Source of the DNA: Pseudomonas putida
GTDB lineage: Bacteria; Pseudomonadota; Gammaproteobacteria; Pseudomonadales; Pseudomonadaceae
Direction: 5' to 3'
DNA: 64,000 nucleotides
Assembly: GCF_001941965.1 (NCBI RefSeq)
Contig: NZ_MKZO01000022.1
Coordinates: 1-64,000, forward strand
In this document: in pieces, positions 18,870-29,840 of the stretch
How positions within the stretch are numbered: the first letter of the stretch is position 1
Layout of the letters: every line of letters begins with the position of its first letter
Notes under the pieces: generated by a model
The model's database searches: none
What the model saw: only the letters and a program-made list of their open reading frames with translations
What the model was told of the DNA's origin: nothing
Program-made: the position numbers and the translations under genes

Positions 18870-19082
18870 TGGCCTTCTCTCAATCAGGACTAGACTGATG
18901 ATTCTAACCGCGCGTTGCGGTGAACGTATGGATAAACCCCGCTGTCCTACCGGAGATAACCGGGAGTAGCGCACCCCGATCCTATCTGGTAAGTTCGGCG
19001 GCTCGCAGTCGCAGGGCCGGCGGTCGCCGGATACGGAAACATGCCTGCGCATTGGATCAGATGAGTGAGAGGCGGTCTATTC

Positions 19083-19529
19083 ATGTCCACCGTAGAAAAG
19101 CAAAAAGCCGGTCATTCCATGTACGGTATCGACCCTTACGCGGAGACCAAAGGCGAGGAGTACATGGGCGCGCCCATGAAGGCTCACTTCACCAAGCTGC
19201 TCGACGCTTGGAAACGGGACCTGATGCTGAGTGTCGACCGCACCGTGGACCACATGAAGGACGAAGCCGCCAACTTCCCCGACCCGGCCGACCGTGCCAG
19301 CCAGGAAGAAGAGTTTGCCCTGGAACTGCGCAACCGCGACCGAGAGCGCAAGCTGATCAAGAAGATCGACAAGACCCTGCAGAAAATCCAGGACGATGAC
19401 TACGGCTGGTGCGAGCAGTGCGGCATCGAGATCGGCCTGCGCCGCCTGGAAGCCCGTCCCACCGCGGACCTGTGCTTCGACTGCAAGGAACTCGCCGAGA
19501 AAAAGGAAAAGCAGGTCGGCAAAGGCTGA
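19083..19529 (+). CDS. dksA: RNA polymerase-binding transcription factor DksA
   Basis: DksA binds the secondary channel of RNA polymerase and, with ppGpp, represses rRNA and activates amino-acid promoters. The 148-residue protein has the coiled coil with the acidic tip (NFPDPADRASQEEEFALEL, about 67-85) and a four-cysteine zinc finger (CEQC and CFDC, about 113-138). The start at 19083 gives the Pseudomonas length; an upstream ATG at 19065 adds six residues. The rRNA promoters at 1-240 are the type of target DksA acts on. Confidence 0.96.
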   Translation: MSTVEKQKAGHSMYGIDPYAETKGEEYMGAPMKAHFTKLLDAWKRDLMLSVDRTVDHMKDEAANFPDPADRASQEEEFALELRNRDRERKLIKKIDKTLQKIQDDDYGWCEQCGIEIGLRRLEARPTADLCFDCKELAEKKEKQVGKG

Positions 19530-19544
19530 TCCTGACTCCTGCAG

Positions 19545-19576
19545 AACGGGGCGCATCATGCGCCCCGTTTCATTTA
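19545..19576 (+). terminator. dksA terminator
   Basis: A 12-bp perfect stem, AACGGGGCGCAT/ATGCGCCCCGTT with a single-base centre (19545-19569), is followed by TTCATTTATA. It lies 16 nt after dksA. Confidence 0.85.
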
Positions 19577-19593
19577 TATAGCCTGCACAGATC

Positions 19594-20481
19594 ATGACCG
19601 ACTCCCGCTACATCGGGCGCTTCGCCCCCACCCCCAGCGGTTTCCTGCATTTCGGCTCGCTGGTCGCGGCCCTCGCCTCCTGGCTCGATGCCCGCGCCGT
19701 CGGCGGCCAATGGCTGCTGCGCATGGAAGACATCGACCCGCCCCGGGAAGCCCCCGGCGCGCAGAAGGCGATCCTCGAAACCCTGGAAAGCTACGGCCTG
19801 GAATGGGACGGCGAGGTGGTCTACCAGCATGACCGCCATCAGGCCTACGCCGAAGTCATCGACCGCCTGTTCCGCCAGGGCCTGGCCTACGCCTGCACCT
19901 GCTCGCGCAAACAACTGGAAGGCTATAACGGCATCTACCCAGGGCTGTGCCGCAATCTCGGTCACAGCCAGGAAGACGCGGCGATTCGCATCCGCGTGCC
20001 GGAACTGACCTACAGCTTCACCGACCGCGTCCAGGGGCATTTCCAGCAGCATCTGGGCAAGGACGTCGGCGACTTCATCATCCGCCGCCGCGACGGCCTC
20101 TACGCCTACCAACTGGCCGTGGTGCTGGATGACGCCTGGCAAGGCGTGACCGACATCGTGCGCGGCGCCGACCTGCTGGACAACACCCCGCGCCAGCTCT
20201 ACCTCCAGGAGTTGCTGGGCCTGTCGCAACCGCGCTACCTGCACGTGCCGTTGATCATCCAGCCGGACGGGCACAAGCTGGGCAAGACCTACCGCTCGGC
20301 GCCACTCCCGGCCGAGCAGGCGTCACCGCTGATCCTGCGGGCCCTGCGCGCGCTGGGCCAGACGACCGACGCAGCGATGGCCGAGGCCCGCCCCGCCGAA
20401 GTCCTGGCCCATGCTGCCCGGCAGTGGGATGCGCAAGCGATTCCGCGCAGCCTGACCTTGCCCGAAGCGGATCTGCGCTAA
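19594..20481 (+). CDS. gluQ: Glutamyl-Q tRNA(Asp) synthetase
   Basis: GluQ-RS attaches glutamate to the queuosine at position 34 of tRNA-Asp. It is a truncated GluRS paralogue of 295 residues lacking the anticodon-binding domain. The HIGH-region counterpart is APTPSGFLHFGSL (about 10-22) and the KMSKS counterpart is HKLGKTYR (about 228). Zinc-binding cysteines occur in CTCSRKQ and YPGLCR. It follows dksA directly, a common gammaproteobacterial arrangement. Confidence 0.95.
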   Translation: MTDSRYIGRFAPTPSGFLHFGSLVAALASWLDARAVGGQWLLRMEDIDPPREAPGAQKAILETLESYGLEWDGEVVYQHDRHQAYAEVIDRLFRQGLAYACTCSRKQLEGYNGIYPGLCRNLGHSQEDAAIRIRVPELTYSFTDRVQGHFQQHLGKDVGDFIIRRRDGLYAYQLAVVLDDAWQGVTDIVRGADLLDNTPRQLYLQELLGLSQPRYLHVPLIIQPDGHKLGKTYRSAPLPAEQASPLILRALRALGQTTDAAMAEARPAEVLAHAARQWDAQAIPRSLTLPEADLR

Positions 20482-20633
20482 GTGTTTGCCGGGGAGCGGA
20501 AAGGCCAATAGATTCAAACCCTTGGGCCAGATTCGCCTGCCCGTTTGCAGGCGCCCGCCCTTCCGTTACCATCACCCGCGTTTTGCGCCAATAATAAATC
20601 CAGTCCGCAGCGCACAATTCCATCGAGGCCAGC

Positions 20634-20810
20634 ATGTACATCTATCGTTTGGTCCTGCTTCTGGTCGTGGGGATCTACCTGTTCTCCCCGGCCATCATGG
20701 ACTGGTGGATCGAGCCGACCGGTGCCTGGTATCGCCCTTACCTGCTCTGGCTGATCCTGATCGTCGTGACCTTTATCCTGCAGAGCCAACGTGATGCCGA
20801 TGAGCTTTAG
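20634..20810 (+). CDS. cbrX: CbrX-type small membrane protein
   Basis: A 58-residue protein with two hydrophobic segments (about 3-20 and 33-50) joined by WWIEPTGAWYRPY, and a short polar tail SQRDADEL. It lies directly upstream of cbrA and overlaps its start, like the cbrX gene described in Pseudomonas. The overlap implies translational coupling with the sensor kinase. I chose the ATG at 20634. Whether it acts on CbrA signalling is not known from the sequence. Confidence 0.85.
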   Translation: MYIYRLVLLLVVGIYLFSPAIMDWWIEPTGAWYRPYLLWLILIVVTFILQSQRDADEL

Positions 20811-23748
20811 CCTGACCCAGATGATCCTGATCAGCGCCGCCTACCTGATGGTGCTGTTCGGCGTGGCCTGGATCAGCGAACGCGGCATGATCCCCCGGGC
20901 GATCATCCGTCATCCCCTGACCTACACGTTGTCGCTCGGCGTCTATGCCAGCGCCTGGGCCTTCTATGGCACGGTCGGCCTGGCGTACCAGTACGGCTAC
21001 GGTTTCCTCGCCTGTTACCTCGGGGTTTCCGGGGCCTTCCTGCTGGCGCCGGTGCTGCTCTACCCGATCCTCAAGATCACCCGCACCTACCAGCTCTCGT
21101 CGCTGGCCGACCTGATCGCCTTCCGCTTCCGCAGCACCTGGGCCGGGGCGCTGACCACGGTGTTCATGCTGATCGGCGTACTGCCGTTGCTGGCCCTGCA
21201 GATCCAGGCGGTGGCCGACTCCATCAGCATCCTCACCGGCGAACCGGTGAAGAGCCGGGTGGCCCTGGCCTTCTGCGCGATGATCACGCTGTTCACCATT
21301 TTCTTCGGTTCCCGGCATATCGCCACCCGCGAGAAGCATGAAGGCCTGGTGTTCGCCATCGCCTTCGAGTCGGTGGTCAAGCTGCTCGCCCTGGGCGGGA
21401 TCGGCGTGTATGCGCTGTACGGCGTATTCGGCGGGCCGCACCAGTTGGAAGTCTGGCTGCTGCAGAACCAGACCGCCCTCGCCGCCCTGCACACGCCGTT
21501 GCAGGAAGGTCCGTGGCGCACCCTGCTGCTGGTGTTCTTCGCCTCGGCCATCGTCATGCCGCACATGTATCACATGGCCTTTACCGAGAACCTCAACCCG
21601 CGCTCGCTGGTCAGCGCCAGCTGGGGCCTGCCGCTGTTCCTGCTGCTGATGAGCCTGGCGGTGCCGCTGATCCTCTGGGCCGGCCTCAAGCTCGGCGCCA
21701 GCACCAATCCGGAATACTTCACCCTCGGCCTGGGCATCGCTGCCAACAGCCAGGCCCTGGCCCTGCTCGCCTATATCGGCGGGCTATCGGCAGCCAGCGG
21801 ACTGATCATCGTGACGACCCTGGCGCTGTCGGGGATGGCCCTCAACCACCTGGTACTGCCGCTCTACCAGCCGCCAGCCGAAGGCAATATCTACCGCTGG
21901 CTGAAATGGACCCGCCGCGCCCTGATCGTTGCGATCATCGCCGCCGGCTTCGGCTTCTACCTGCTGCTCGGCGCGCAACAGGACCTGGCCAACCTCGGTA
22001 TCGTCGCCTTCGTCGCCACCCTGCAGTTCCTGCCTGGCGTGCTCTCGGTGCTGTACTGGCCGACCGCCAACCGGCGCGGCTTCATCGCCGGACTGCTGGC
22101 CGGGATCACCGTGTGGATGGTGACCATGCTGCTGCCGCTGGTGGGCAACCTGCAGGGCTTCTATATCCCGCTGCTGAACATGATCTACGTGCTCGACGAC
22201 ACCAGCTGGCACATGGCGGCAATCGCCTCGCTGGCGGCCAACGTGCTGTTGTTCACCCTGATTTCGCTGTTCACCAATGCCAGTTCCGAGGAGGTCGGCG
22301 CCGCCGAAGCCTGTGCCGTGGACAACGTGCGCCGCCCGCAACGGCGCGAGCTGTACGCCGCCTCGCCACAGGAGTTCGCCACGCAACTGGCCAAGCCGCT
22401 GGGTGCCAAGGCGGCGCAAAAGGAAGTCGAGCAGGCGCTGCGCGATCTCTATCTGCCCTTCGATGAGCGCCGCCCCTACGCCCTGCGCCGCCTGCGCGAC
22501 CGAATAGAGGCCAACCTGTCCGGCCTGATGGGCCCGAGCGTGGCCCAGGACATGGTAGAAACCTTCCTGCCCTACAAGTCCGGCAGCGAGAACTACGTCA
22601 CCGAGGACATCCACTTCATCGAAAGCCGCCTCGAGGACTATCACTCGCGCCTCACCGGCCTGGCCGCCGAGCTCGACGCCCTGCGCCGCTACCACCGCCA
22701 GACCCTGCAGGAACTGCCGATGGGCGTCTGCTCCCTGGCCAAGGACCAGGAGATCCTGATGTGGAACAAGGCGATGGAGGAGCTCACCGGGATTCCCGCC
22801 AAGCGCGTGGTAGGCTCGCGCCTGAGCACCATCGTCGAACCGTGGCGCGGGCTGCTGCTGGGCTTCATCAACGTGCCCGACGAACACTTGCACAAGCAGC
22901 GCCTGGCCCTGGACGGCCAGACCCGCTGGCTGAACCTGCATAAGGCGGCCATCGACGAACCGCTGGCCCCGGGTAACAGCGGCCTGGTGCTGCTGGTGGA
23001 AGACCTCACCGAAACCCAGATGCTCGAAGACAAGCTTGTGCATTCCGAACGCCTGGCCAGCATCGGTCGCCTGGCCGCCGGGGTGGCCCACGAGATCGGC
23101 AACCCGGTCACCGGTATCGCCTGCCTGGCGCAGAACCTGCGCGAGGAGCGCGAGGACGACGGCGAGATCACCGAACTGAGCAGCCAGATTCTCGAACAGA
23201 CCAAGCGTATCTCGCGCATCGTCCAGTCGCTGATGAGCTTCGCCCACGCCGGCAGCCACCAGCACAGCGACGAACCGGTGTGCCTGGCGGAAGTCGCGCA
23301 GGACGCCATCGGCCTGCTGGCCCTGAACCGACGCAATTTCGAAGTGCAGTTCTTCAACCTGTGCGACCCGGAGCATTGGGTCGAGGGCGACCCGCAGCGT
23401 CTCGCACAAGTGCTGATCAACCTGCTCTCCAACGCCCGCGACGCCTCCCCGCCCGGTGCGGCGGTGCGGGTGCGCAGCGAGGCCAGCGAACATACCGTGG
23501 ACCTGATCGTCGAGGACGAAGGCAGCGGCATTCCGAAAAACATCATGGACCGCCTGTTCGAACCCTTCTTCACCACCAAGGATCCGGGCGAGGGAACCGG
23601 GCTGGGGCTCGCTCTGGTCTATTCCATCGTGGAAGAGCATTATGGACAGATCACCATCGACAGCCCGGCCGATACCAAGAGCCAACGTGGCACGCGCATC
23701 CGTGTGACCCTGCCACGACATGTCGAAGCGACGTCCGCTGTGAACTGA
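20800..23748 (+). CDS. cbrA: CbrA sensor histidine kinase with transporter-like domain
   Basis: CbrA is the sensor of the CbrAB system, which governs use of carbon and nitrogen sources and sets catabolite repression through CrcZ. The first 500 residues are a sodium/solute symporter (SLC5-like) domain with about 13 membrane segments. A linker follows, then a PAS domain (about 630-735), HisKA with the phospho-accepting histidine in [12 protein letters not shown] (near 764), and HATPase ([11 protein letters not shown] and [13 protein letters not shown]). Three possible starts exist (GTG 20791, ATG 20794, ATG 20800). All overlap cbrX and none has a strong SD, consistent with coupling. Confidence 0.96.
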   Translation: MSFSLTQMILISAAYLMVLFGVAWISERGMIPRAIIRHPLTYTLSLGVYASAWAFYGTVGLAYQYGYGFLACYLGVSGAFLLAPVLLYPILKITRTYQLSSLADLIAFRFRSTWAGALTTVFMLIGVLPLLALQIQAVADSISILTGEPVKSRVALAFCAMITLFTIFFGSRHIATREKHEGLVFAIAFESVVKLLALGGIGVYALYGVFGGPHQLEVWLLQNQTALAALHTPLQEGPWRTLLLVFFASAIVMPHMYHMAFTENLNPRSLVSASWGLPLFLLLMSLAVPLILWAGLKLGASTNPEYFTLGLGIAANSQALALLAYIGGLSAASGLIIVTTLALSGMALNHLVLPLYQPPAEGNIYRWLKWTRRALIVAIIAAGFGFYLLLGAQQDLANLGIVAFVATLQFLPGVLSVLYWPTANRRGFIAGLLAGITVWMVTMLLPLVGNLQGFYIPLLNMIYVLDDTSWHMAAIASLAANVLLFTLISLFTNASSEEVGAAEACAVDNVRRPQRRELYAASPQEFATQLAKPLGAKAAQKEVEQALRDLYLPFDERRPYALRRLRDRIEANLSGLMGPSVAQDMVETFLPYKSGSENYVTEDIHFIESRLEDYHSRLTGLAAELDALRRYHRQTLQELPMGVCSLAKDQEILMWNKAMEELTGIPAKRVVGSRLSTIVEPWRGLLLGFINVPDEHLHKQRLALDGQTRWLNLHKAAIDEPLAPGNSGLVLLVEDLTETQMLEDKLVHSERLASIGRLAAGVAHEIGNPVTGIACLAQNLREEREDDGEITELSSQILEQTKRISRIVQSLMSFAHAGSHQHSDEPVCLAEVAQDAIGLLALNRRNFEVQFFNLCDPEHWVEGDPQRLAQVLINLLSNARDASPPGAAVRVRSEASEHTVDLIVEDEGSGIPKNIMDRLFEPFFTTKDPGEGTGLGLALVYSIVEEHYGQITIDSPADTKSQRGTRIRVTLPRHVEATSAVN

Positions 23749-23770
23749 GACCGTCGAGAGAATTGAATCA

Positions 23771-25210
<1,440 letters not shown>

Positions 25211-25245
25211 GCAGGAGGGTGCGACACGGTGTCACCCTCATTCGG

Positions 25246-25296
25246 GTAACACCGCGTTTCGGCCAAAAACTGTTACCTCTGCGCGACGTCGTAACA
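25246..25296 (+). promoter_or_regulatory. CbrB upstream activating site for crcZ
   Basis: TGTTAC (25271-25276), 14 nt, then GTAACA (25291-25296) is an inverted repeat with the spacing reported for CbrB sites. A further GTAACA half-site is at 25246-25251. The site centre is about 113 nt upstream of the sigma-54 -24 box, a usual enhancer distance. It lies just after cbrB. Confidence 0.75.
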
Positions 25297-25298
25297 GA

Positions 25299-25336
25299 AA
25301 CCGGGGCTTACGGTAACGAAACCCCGGTTTTTTTAC
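25299..25336 (+). terminator. cbrB terminator
   Basis: The stem AACCGGGG/CCCCGGTT (from 25299, loop containing GGTAAC) is followed by a run of T. It lies between the CbrB site and the crcZ promoter and should isolate crcZ from read-through. Confidence 0.85.
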
Positions 25337-25394
25337 GCCCTGAAATCACCCCCGAATCGCGCTAACCCCTTGTTTTACTGGGCTTTGCAAGAGT

Positions 25395-25410
25395 TGGCAC
25401 GGCACCTGCT
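25395..25410 (+). promoter_or_regulatory. Sigma-54 promoter of crcZ
   Basis: TGGCAC-GGCAC-CTGCT has the invariant GG (25396-25397) and GC (25408-25409) at the required 12-nt offset, one change from the TGGCACNNNNNTTGCW consensus. The predicted start of transcription is about 25421. Confidence 0.9.
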
Positions 25411-25420
25411 ATATGTTCGG

Positions 25421-25795
25421 TACAAGAACAATAACAAGCACGGCAAAACACAATAAAAATAAGACGAATCGGCTCACGCACAATAAGAACAAGACGGCGG
25501 AGGCGCAGCTAACTGATTCTTTTGGAGAGGTGTTGTGTTTGGGGCTTGCCCCACAACCAGGCAGAGAACAACAAAAACTGCACTCAAGCAGAGCCTGAAC
25601 TGGTTGGATCGAATGATCATCGCAATACAGCGGCCAAAGCAATCCGTTTGCTCTTGTACTCCCGATTAGGGAGACAGTCCACGGGCCCCAGGGCATTCAG
25701 TGGATCAGGGCACTCAACAAAAACAAAAAGCCCGACCCAAAAACAATAAGAGCACGCAACTACTTCTTGGGGAGCTTCGGCTCCCCTTGTAGTTT
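25421..25795 (+). ncRNA. crcZ: CrcZ regulatory RNA, sequesters Hfq/Crc
   Basis: CrcZ relieves carbon catabolite repression by titrating Hfq/Crc through A-rich CA motifs. The stretch has at least six such A-rich sites, around 25424-25437, 25445-25463, 25489-25503, 25565-25579, 25717-25730 and 25738-25749 (for example AAGAACAATAACAA and AACAAAAACAAAAAG). It is preceded by a sigma-54 promoter and CbrB site and lies between cbrB and pcnB, the known crcZ position. It ends with the hairpin GGGGAGC-TTCG-GCTCCCC (25769-25786). The length of about 375 nt fits. The 5' and 3' ends are inferred. Confidence 0.93.
25769..25795 (+). terminator. crcZ terminator
   Basis: A 7-bp GC stem with a UUCG tetraloop (25769-25786) is followed by TTGTAGTTT. 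It marks the likely 3' end of CrcZ. Confidence 0.8.
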
Positions 25796-25941
25796 CCGCC
25801 TTTCGGAAAACCCGTCTTCCCTTGCCCTTGCAGCCCGTTTCTCGGGTGCCTACACCCTTTTCCGACTAAATGCTAGAATCCGTGCCCATCATGCGGCCAT
25901 TCTTCGTTTCTGGCCGAAAATTCCTTCAAACAGTGCATCCC

Positions 25942-27330
25942 ATGCTGAAGAAGCTGTTCCAGTCTTTCCGTCCCCCGGCGCGCGTCCAGCACCACAAGCG
26001 CACCACGCCCGAGGTGATCACTCATTCGCAGCACTCGCTGCAGCGCCATCAATTCAGCCGTCATGCGGTGAATATCGTCGAGCGCCTGCAAAGCGCCGGT
26101 TACCAGGCCTACCTGGTCGGTGGCTGCGTGCGCGACCTGCTGCTGGGCATCACGCCCAAGGACTTCGATGTCGCCACCAGTGCCACGCCGGAGCAGATCC
26201 GCGCGGAGTTCCGCAATGCGCGAATCATCGGCCGGCGCTTCAAGCTGGTCCATGTGCATTTCGGCCGCGAGATCATCGAAGTCGCGACCTTCCGTGCCAA
26301 TCATCCAGATGACGAAGAGGAAAACAGTCACCAGTCGTCCCGCAACGAAAGCGGCCGGATCCTGCGTGACAACGTCTACGGCACCCTGGAAGACGACGCC
26401 CAGCGCCGCGATTTCACGATCAACGCCCTGTACTACGATCCGGTCAGCGAGCGCATCCTCGACTACGCCAACGGTGTGCACGATGTGCGCAACCGCCTGA
26501 TCCGCCTGATCGGCGATCCGACCCAGCGTTACCAGGAAGACCCGGTGCGCATGCTGCGGGCCGTGCGCTTCGCCGCCAAGCTCAACTTCGGCATCGAGAA
26601 GCACACCGTGCTGCCGATCCGCGAGCTGGCGCCGATGCTGCGGGAAATCCCGGCGGCGCGCTTGTTCGAGGAGTCGCTGAAGCTGTTCCTGTCCGGGCAT
26701 GCCGCCGACACCTTCGAGATGCTGGTCGACCTGCAACTGTTCGATCCGCTGTTCCCGGCCAGTGCCGAGGCCCTCGAAGAGCAGCCGACCTACACCCACA
26801 CCCTGATCAGCAACGCGCTGATCAACACTGACCTGCGGGTGCGCCAGGGCAAGCCGGTCACTCCGGCGTTCCTCTTCGCCGCCCTGCTCTGGCCAGCCTT
26901 GCCGGCGCGCGCCCTGCACCTGCAGAGCCGCGGCATGCCGCCGATCCCGGCGATGAACGAAGCGGCCCACCAGCTGATCTTCGAACAGTGCCAGCGCATT
27001 GCCATTCCGAAGCGCTTCACCCTGCCGATCCGCGAGATCTGGGACATGCAGGAACGCCTGCCACGGCGTAGCGGCAAACGCGCCGACCTGCTCCTCGACA
27101 ACCCGCGTTTCCGTGCCGGCTACGACTTCCTCCTGCTGCGCGAAAGCGCCGGCGAGGACACCGATGACCTCGGCCAGTGGTGGACCGACTACCAGGAATG
27201 CAACGAAAGCGAGCGCCGCGACATGATCCGCGACCTTGGTGGTCGTGACGAAGGCACCGGTGCCGGCCCGCGCAAACGCAAGCGCAGCCCGAGCAAGCGC
27301 CGGCGTGCCGACGGTGGCGCTGGCGAATGA
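25942..27330 (+). CDS. pcnB: Poly(A) polymerase I
   Basis: PcnB adds 3' poly(A) tails that mark RNAs for decay. The nucleotidyltransferase motif LVGGCVRDLLLGITPKDFD is near residue 50-70, with the RNA-binding domain following. The C-terminus is strongly basic (GPRKRKRSPSKRRRA), as in PcnB proteins. I chose the ATG at 25942 (MLKKLFQSF), the usual Pseudomonas N-terminus, giving 462 residues. An in-frame ATG at 25870 overlaps a possible promoter (extended -10 TGCTAGAAT). The gene overlaps folK by 4 nt. Confidence 0.94.
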   Translation: MLKKLFQSFRPPARVQHHKRTTPEVITHSQHSLQRHQFSRHAVNIVERLQSAGYQAYLVGGCVRDLLLGITPKDFDVATSATPEQIRAEFRNARIIGRRFKLVHVHFGREIIEVATFRANHPDDEEENSHQSSRNESGRILRDNVYGTLEDDAQRRDFTINALYYDPVSERILDYANGVHDVRNRLIRLIGDPTQRYQEDPVRMLRAVRFAAKLNFGIEKHTVLPIRELAPMLREIPAARLFEESLKLFLSGHAADTFEMLVDLQLFDPLFPASAEALEEQPTYTHTLISNALINTDLRVRQGKPVTPAFLFAALLWPALPARALHLQSRGMPPIPAMNEAAHQLIFEQCQRIAIPKRFTLPIREIWDMQERLPRRSGKRADLLLDNPRFRAGYDFLLLRESAGEDTDDLGQWWTDYQECNESERRDMIRDLGGRDEGTGAGPRKRKRSPSKRRRADGGAGE

Positions 27331-27806
27331 GCCAGCGCGCCTACATCGGCCTGGGCAGCAACCTGGCCAACCCGGACGCACAACTGCGCAGCGCCCTCGA
27401 GGCGCTGGCGCAGTTGCCGGGGACGCAAGTGGCCGGTGTATCGTCGTTCTATGCCAGTGACTCGCTGTCTCCCGGCCAGCCACGCTATACCAACGCGGTG
27501 GCCGCGCTGGATACCGATCTCGAGCCACTCGACCTGCTCGATGCCCTGCAAGGCATCGAGGCTGACCAGGGTCGCGAGCGCAAGGAACGCTGGGGGCCGC
27601 GGACGCTTGATCTGGATATCCTGCTTTATGCCGATCAGGTGATTGATGAGCCGCGTCTGAAAGTCCCGCATTACCACATGCATGCACGTGCTTTCGTGCT
27701 GTATCCCCTCGCCGAACTGGTACCGGAAGACTTCCGTCTGGCGGACCAGCGCCCTCTCGCAGAACTGCTGGCAGCCTGCCCGTTCGTCGGCCTCGAACGC
27801 CTGTAG
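27327..27806 (+). CDS. folK: 6-hydroxymethyl-7,8-dihydropterin pyrophosphokinase
   Basis: FolK pyrophosphorylates 6-hydroxymethyl-dihydropterin, the step before FolP (dihydropteroate synthase, at 52586-53437 here). The 159-residue protein has the N-terminal GLGSNLANP and the signature RWGPRTLDLDILLY (about 91-104). The start overlaps the pcnB stop (ATGA). It ends before a 214-nt gap that precedes panB. Confidence 0.95.
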   Translation: MSQRAYIGLGSNLANPDAQLRSALEALAQLPGTQVAGVSSFYASDSLSPGQPRYTNAVAALDTDLEPLDLLDALQGIEADQGRERKERWGPRTLDLDILLYADQVIDEPRLKVPHYHMHARAFVLYPLAELVPEDFRLADQRPLAELLAACPFVGLERL

Positions 27807-28020
27807 CCGGGCGTTCCCCCAGCGGTAACGCCCGTAACAGTTCCGACGTAACAATGCGGTAACACGGTAATTGACTTCCCCCCGCGCGCTCACGACTATA
27901 GGCGTCCCGTGGCACGACCGTGCCGTCTACAAAGGCCGGGAACGGATTGACCCCAAACACCACACTCGATGATGTGCCGTTCCAGTGGTTTTCACAGCGC
28001 CTGAACGAGGATCGCTTTTC
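27807..28020 (+). promoter_or_regulatory. panB upstream region with GTAAC direct repeats
   Basis: GTAAC occurs in direct orientation at 27825, 27834, 27848 and 27859, with a degenerate GTAAT at 27867; three copies read GTAACA. They abut TTGACT at 27871-27876, a candidate -35, with GACTAT 17 nt downstream. No protein gene is supported in the gap. The repeats resemble half of the CbrB site upstream of crcZ but are not inverted. Confidence 0.5.
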
Positions 28021-28821
28021 ATGCCAGACGTAACCCTGACCACCCTGCAGGCCCTCAAGGCCAAGGGGGAAAAAATCGCCATGCTGACCTGCTACGACGC
28101 GACCTTCGCCCAGGCCGCCGCCCGTGCCGGCGTCGAGATCCTGCTGGTTGGCGACTCCCTGGGGATGGTCCTGCAGGGCCACGACAGCACCCTGCCGGTG
28201 ACCAATGCCGACATGGCCTACCACGTCGCCAGCGTCAAGCGCGGCAACGAAGGCGCGCTGATCCTCGCCGACCTGCCGTTCATGGCCTACGCCGCCCCCG
28301 AGCAGGCCTTCGCCAACTGCGCCGAGCTGATGCGCGCCGGTGCGCACATGGTCAAGCTCGAAGGCGCGGCCTGGCTCGGCGAGACCGTGCGCCAGCTGGC
28401 CGACCGCGGCGTGCCGGTGTGCATGCACCTGGGCCTGACCCCGCAAGCGGTGAATATCCTCGGTGGCTACAAGGTCCAGGGTCGTCAGGAAAACCAGGCC
28501 CGGCAGATGCGCGCCGACGCCATCGCCCTGGAACAGGCCGGCGCCGCCATGCTCCTGCTGGAATGCGTGCCGAGCGAGCTGGCTGCGGAAATCACCCAGG
28601 CGGTGAGCATCCCGGTGATCGGCATCGGCGCCGGCAGCGCCACCGACGGCCAGGTCCTGGTCATGCACGATATGCTCGGCCTGTCCCTGAGCGGCCGCGC
28701 ACCGAAGTTCGTGAAGAACTTCATGGCGGGCCAGCCGGATATCCAGAGCGCCTTCCAGGCCTACGTCCAGGCGGTCAAGGACGTCAGTTTCCCAGGCAGC
28801 GAACACGGGTTCAGCGCATGA
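28021..28821 (+). CDS. panB: 3-methyl-2-oxobutanoate hydroxymethyltransferase
   Basis: PanB makes ketopantoate from 2-oxoisovalerate and 5,10-methylene-THF, the first step to pantothenate. It is a 266-residue TIM-barrel enzyme with the metal-binding [19 protein letters not shown] (about 42-60), HMVKLEGA (about 111-118) and [15 protein letters not shown] chose the ATG at 28021; an upstream in-frame start at 27985 adds unconserved residues. Its substrate, 2-oxoisovalerate, comes from the IlvI/IlvC pathway encoded earlier in the window. Confidence 0.96.
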   Translation: MPDVTLTTLQALKAKGEKIAMLTCYDATFAQAAARAGVEILLVGDSLGMVLQGHDSTLPVTNADMAYHVASVKRGNEGALILADLPFMAYAAPEQAFANCAELMRAGAHMVKLEGAAWLGETVRQLADRGVPVCMHLGLTPQAVNILGGYKVQGRQENQARQMRADAIALEQAGAAMLLLECVPSELAAEITQAVSIPVIGIGAGSATDGQVLVMHDMLGLSLSGRAPKFVKNFMAGQPDIQSAFQAYVQAVKDVSFPGSEHGFSA

Positions 28822-29675
28822 ACACCGTCAAGACCGTCCTCGAACTGCGCGCCGCCGTCGCCCGTGCCCGCGGCGAAGGCAAGCGCATCGCCTTCGTGCC
28901 GACCATGGGCAACCTGCACAGCGGTCACGCCGCATTGGTGACCAAGGCGGCCCAGCGCGCCGACTTCGTGGTCGCCAGCATCTTCGTCAACCCGCTGCAG
29001 TTCGGGCCCAGCGAAGACCTCGACAAGTACCCGCGAACCCTCGCCGCCGACCAGGAAAAACTCCTCGAAGCCGGCTGCAACCTGCTGTTCGCCCCGACCG
29101 TCGAAGAGATGTACCCGGACGGCATGGGCGTGCAGACCCGGGTCAGCGTCCCGCAGCTCTCCGAAGGCCTCTGCGGCGCCAGCCGTCCCGGGCACTTCGA
29201 AGGCGTAGCGACCGTGGTCAGCAAGCTGTTCAACATGGTCCAGCCGGATATCGCGGTGTTCGGCCAAAAGGATTTCCAGCAACTGGCGGTGATCCGCGCC
29301 ATGGTTCGCGACCTGAACATGCCGATCCAGATCATCGGCGAGCCGACGGTACGCGCCGAGGACGGCCTGGCCCTGTCGTCGCGCAATGGCTACCTGGATG
29401 CCGAGCAGCGGGCTACCGCACCCGTGGTCTATCGCACCCTGAGCACACTGGCCGACGGCATCCGCCAGGGCCGCCGCGACTTCCCGGCGCTGATCGCCGA
29501 GGGCCAGCAGACGCTGGTCGCCGCCGGCCTCAAGCCCGACTACCTGGAAGTCCGCCAGGCGCTCAACCTGCGCCCGGCCCTGGATACCGACCGCGATCTG
29601 GTGATCCTGGTCGCCGCCTACCTCGGTCCGACCCGCCTGATCGATAACCTGCACCTCGATCTCGACGCCGGCTAA
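28818..29675 (+). CDS. panC: Pantothenate synthetase
   Basis: PanC ligates pantoate and beta-alanine using ATP. The 285-residue protein has the HIGH-type motif [10 protein letters not shown] (about 30-39), the middle motif [11 protein letters not shown] and the KMSKS-like SSRNGYL. Its ATG overlaps the panB stop (ATGA), so the two are coupled. The aspartate decarboxylase gene panD, which follows panC in some pseudomonads, is not present; pgi comes next. Confidence 0.96.
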   Translation: MNTVKTVLELRAAVARARGEGKRIAFVPTMGNLHSGHAALVTKAAQRADFVVASIFVNPLQFGPSEDLDKYPRTLAADQEKLLEAGCNLLFAPTVEEMYPDGMGVQTRVSVPQLSEGLCGASRPGHFEGVATVVSKLFNMVQPDIAVFGQKDFQQLAVIRAMVRDLNMPIQIIGEPTVRAEDGLALSSRNGYLDAEQRATAPVVYRTLSTLADGIRQGRRDFPALIAEGQQTLVAAGLKPDYLEVRQALNLRPALDTDRDLVILVAAYLGPTRLIDNLHLDLDAG

Positions 29676-29745
29676 GCTCTCGGGATGCCCCGGACCAACC
29701 CGCCCGGGCCGCAGGTTGTAGCGAAATGACATATCTCAATGGCTT

Positions 29746-29785
29746 TTACCGGCCCGCCGCGAAATAATCCGCGACGGGCCGGTAA
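29746..29785 (+). other. Hairpin between panC and pgi
   Basis: TACCGGCCCG (29747-29756) pairs with CGGGCCGGTA (29775-29784), with an inner CGCG/CGCG pairing. No T-run follows, so it may be a weak panC terminator or a structure in the pgi leader. Confidence 0.5.
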
Positions 29786-29840
29786 CGGCTACACGTTCTC
29801 CGTGTCCAAGGCAGTCAAGCAATCAAGGAACCCTGCAGCG

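Noticed and set aside
25409..25696. Small open frames on both strands within the CrcZ region
   Set aside because: They lack ribosome-binding sites and homology, and the stretch is explained by the CrcZ RNA with its promoter and terminator.
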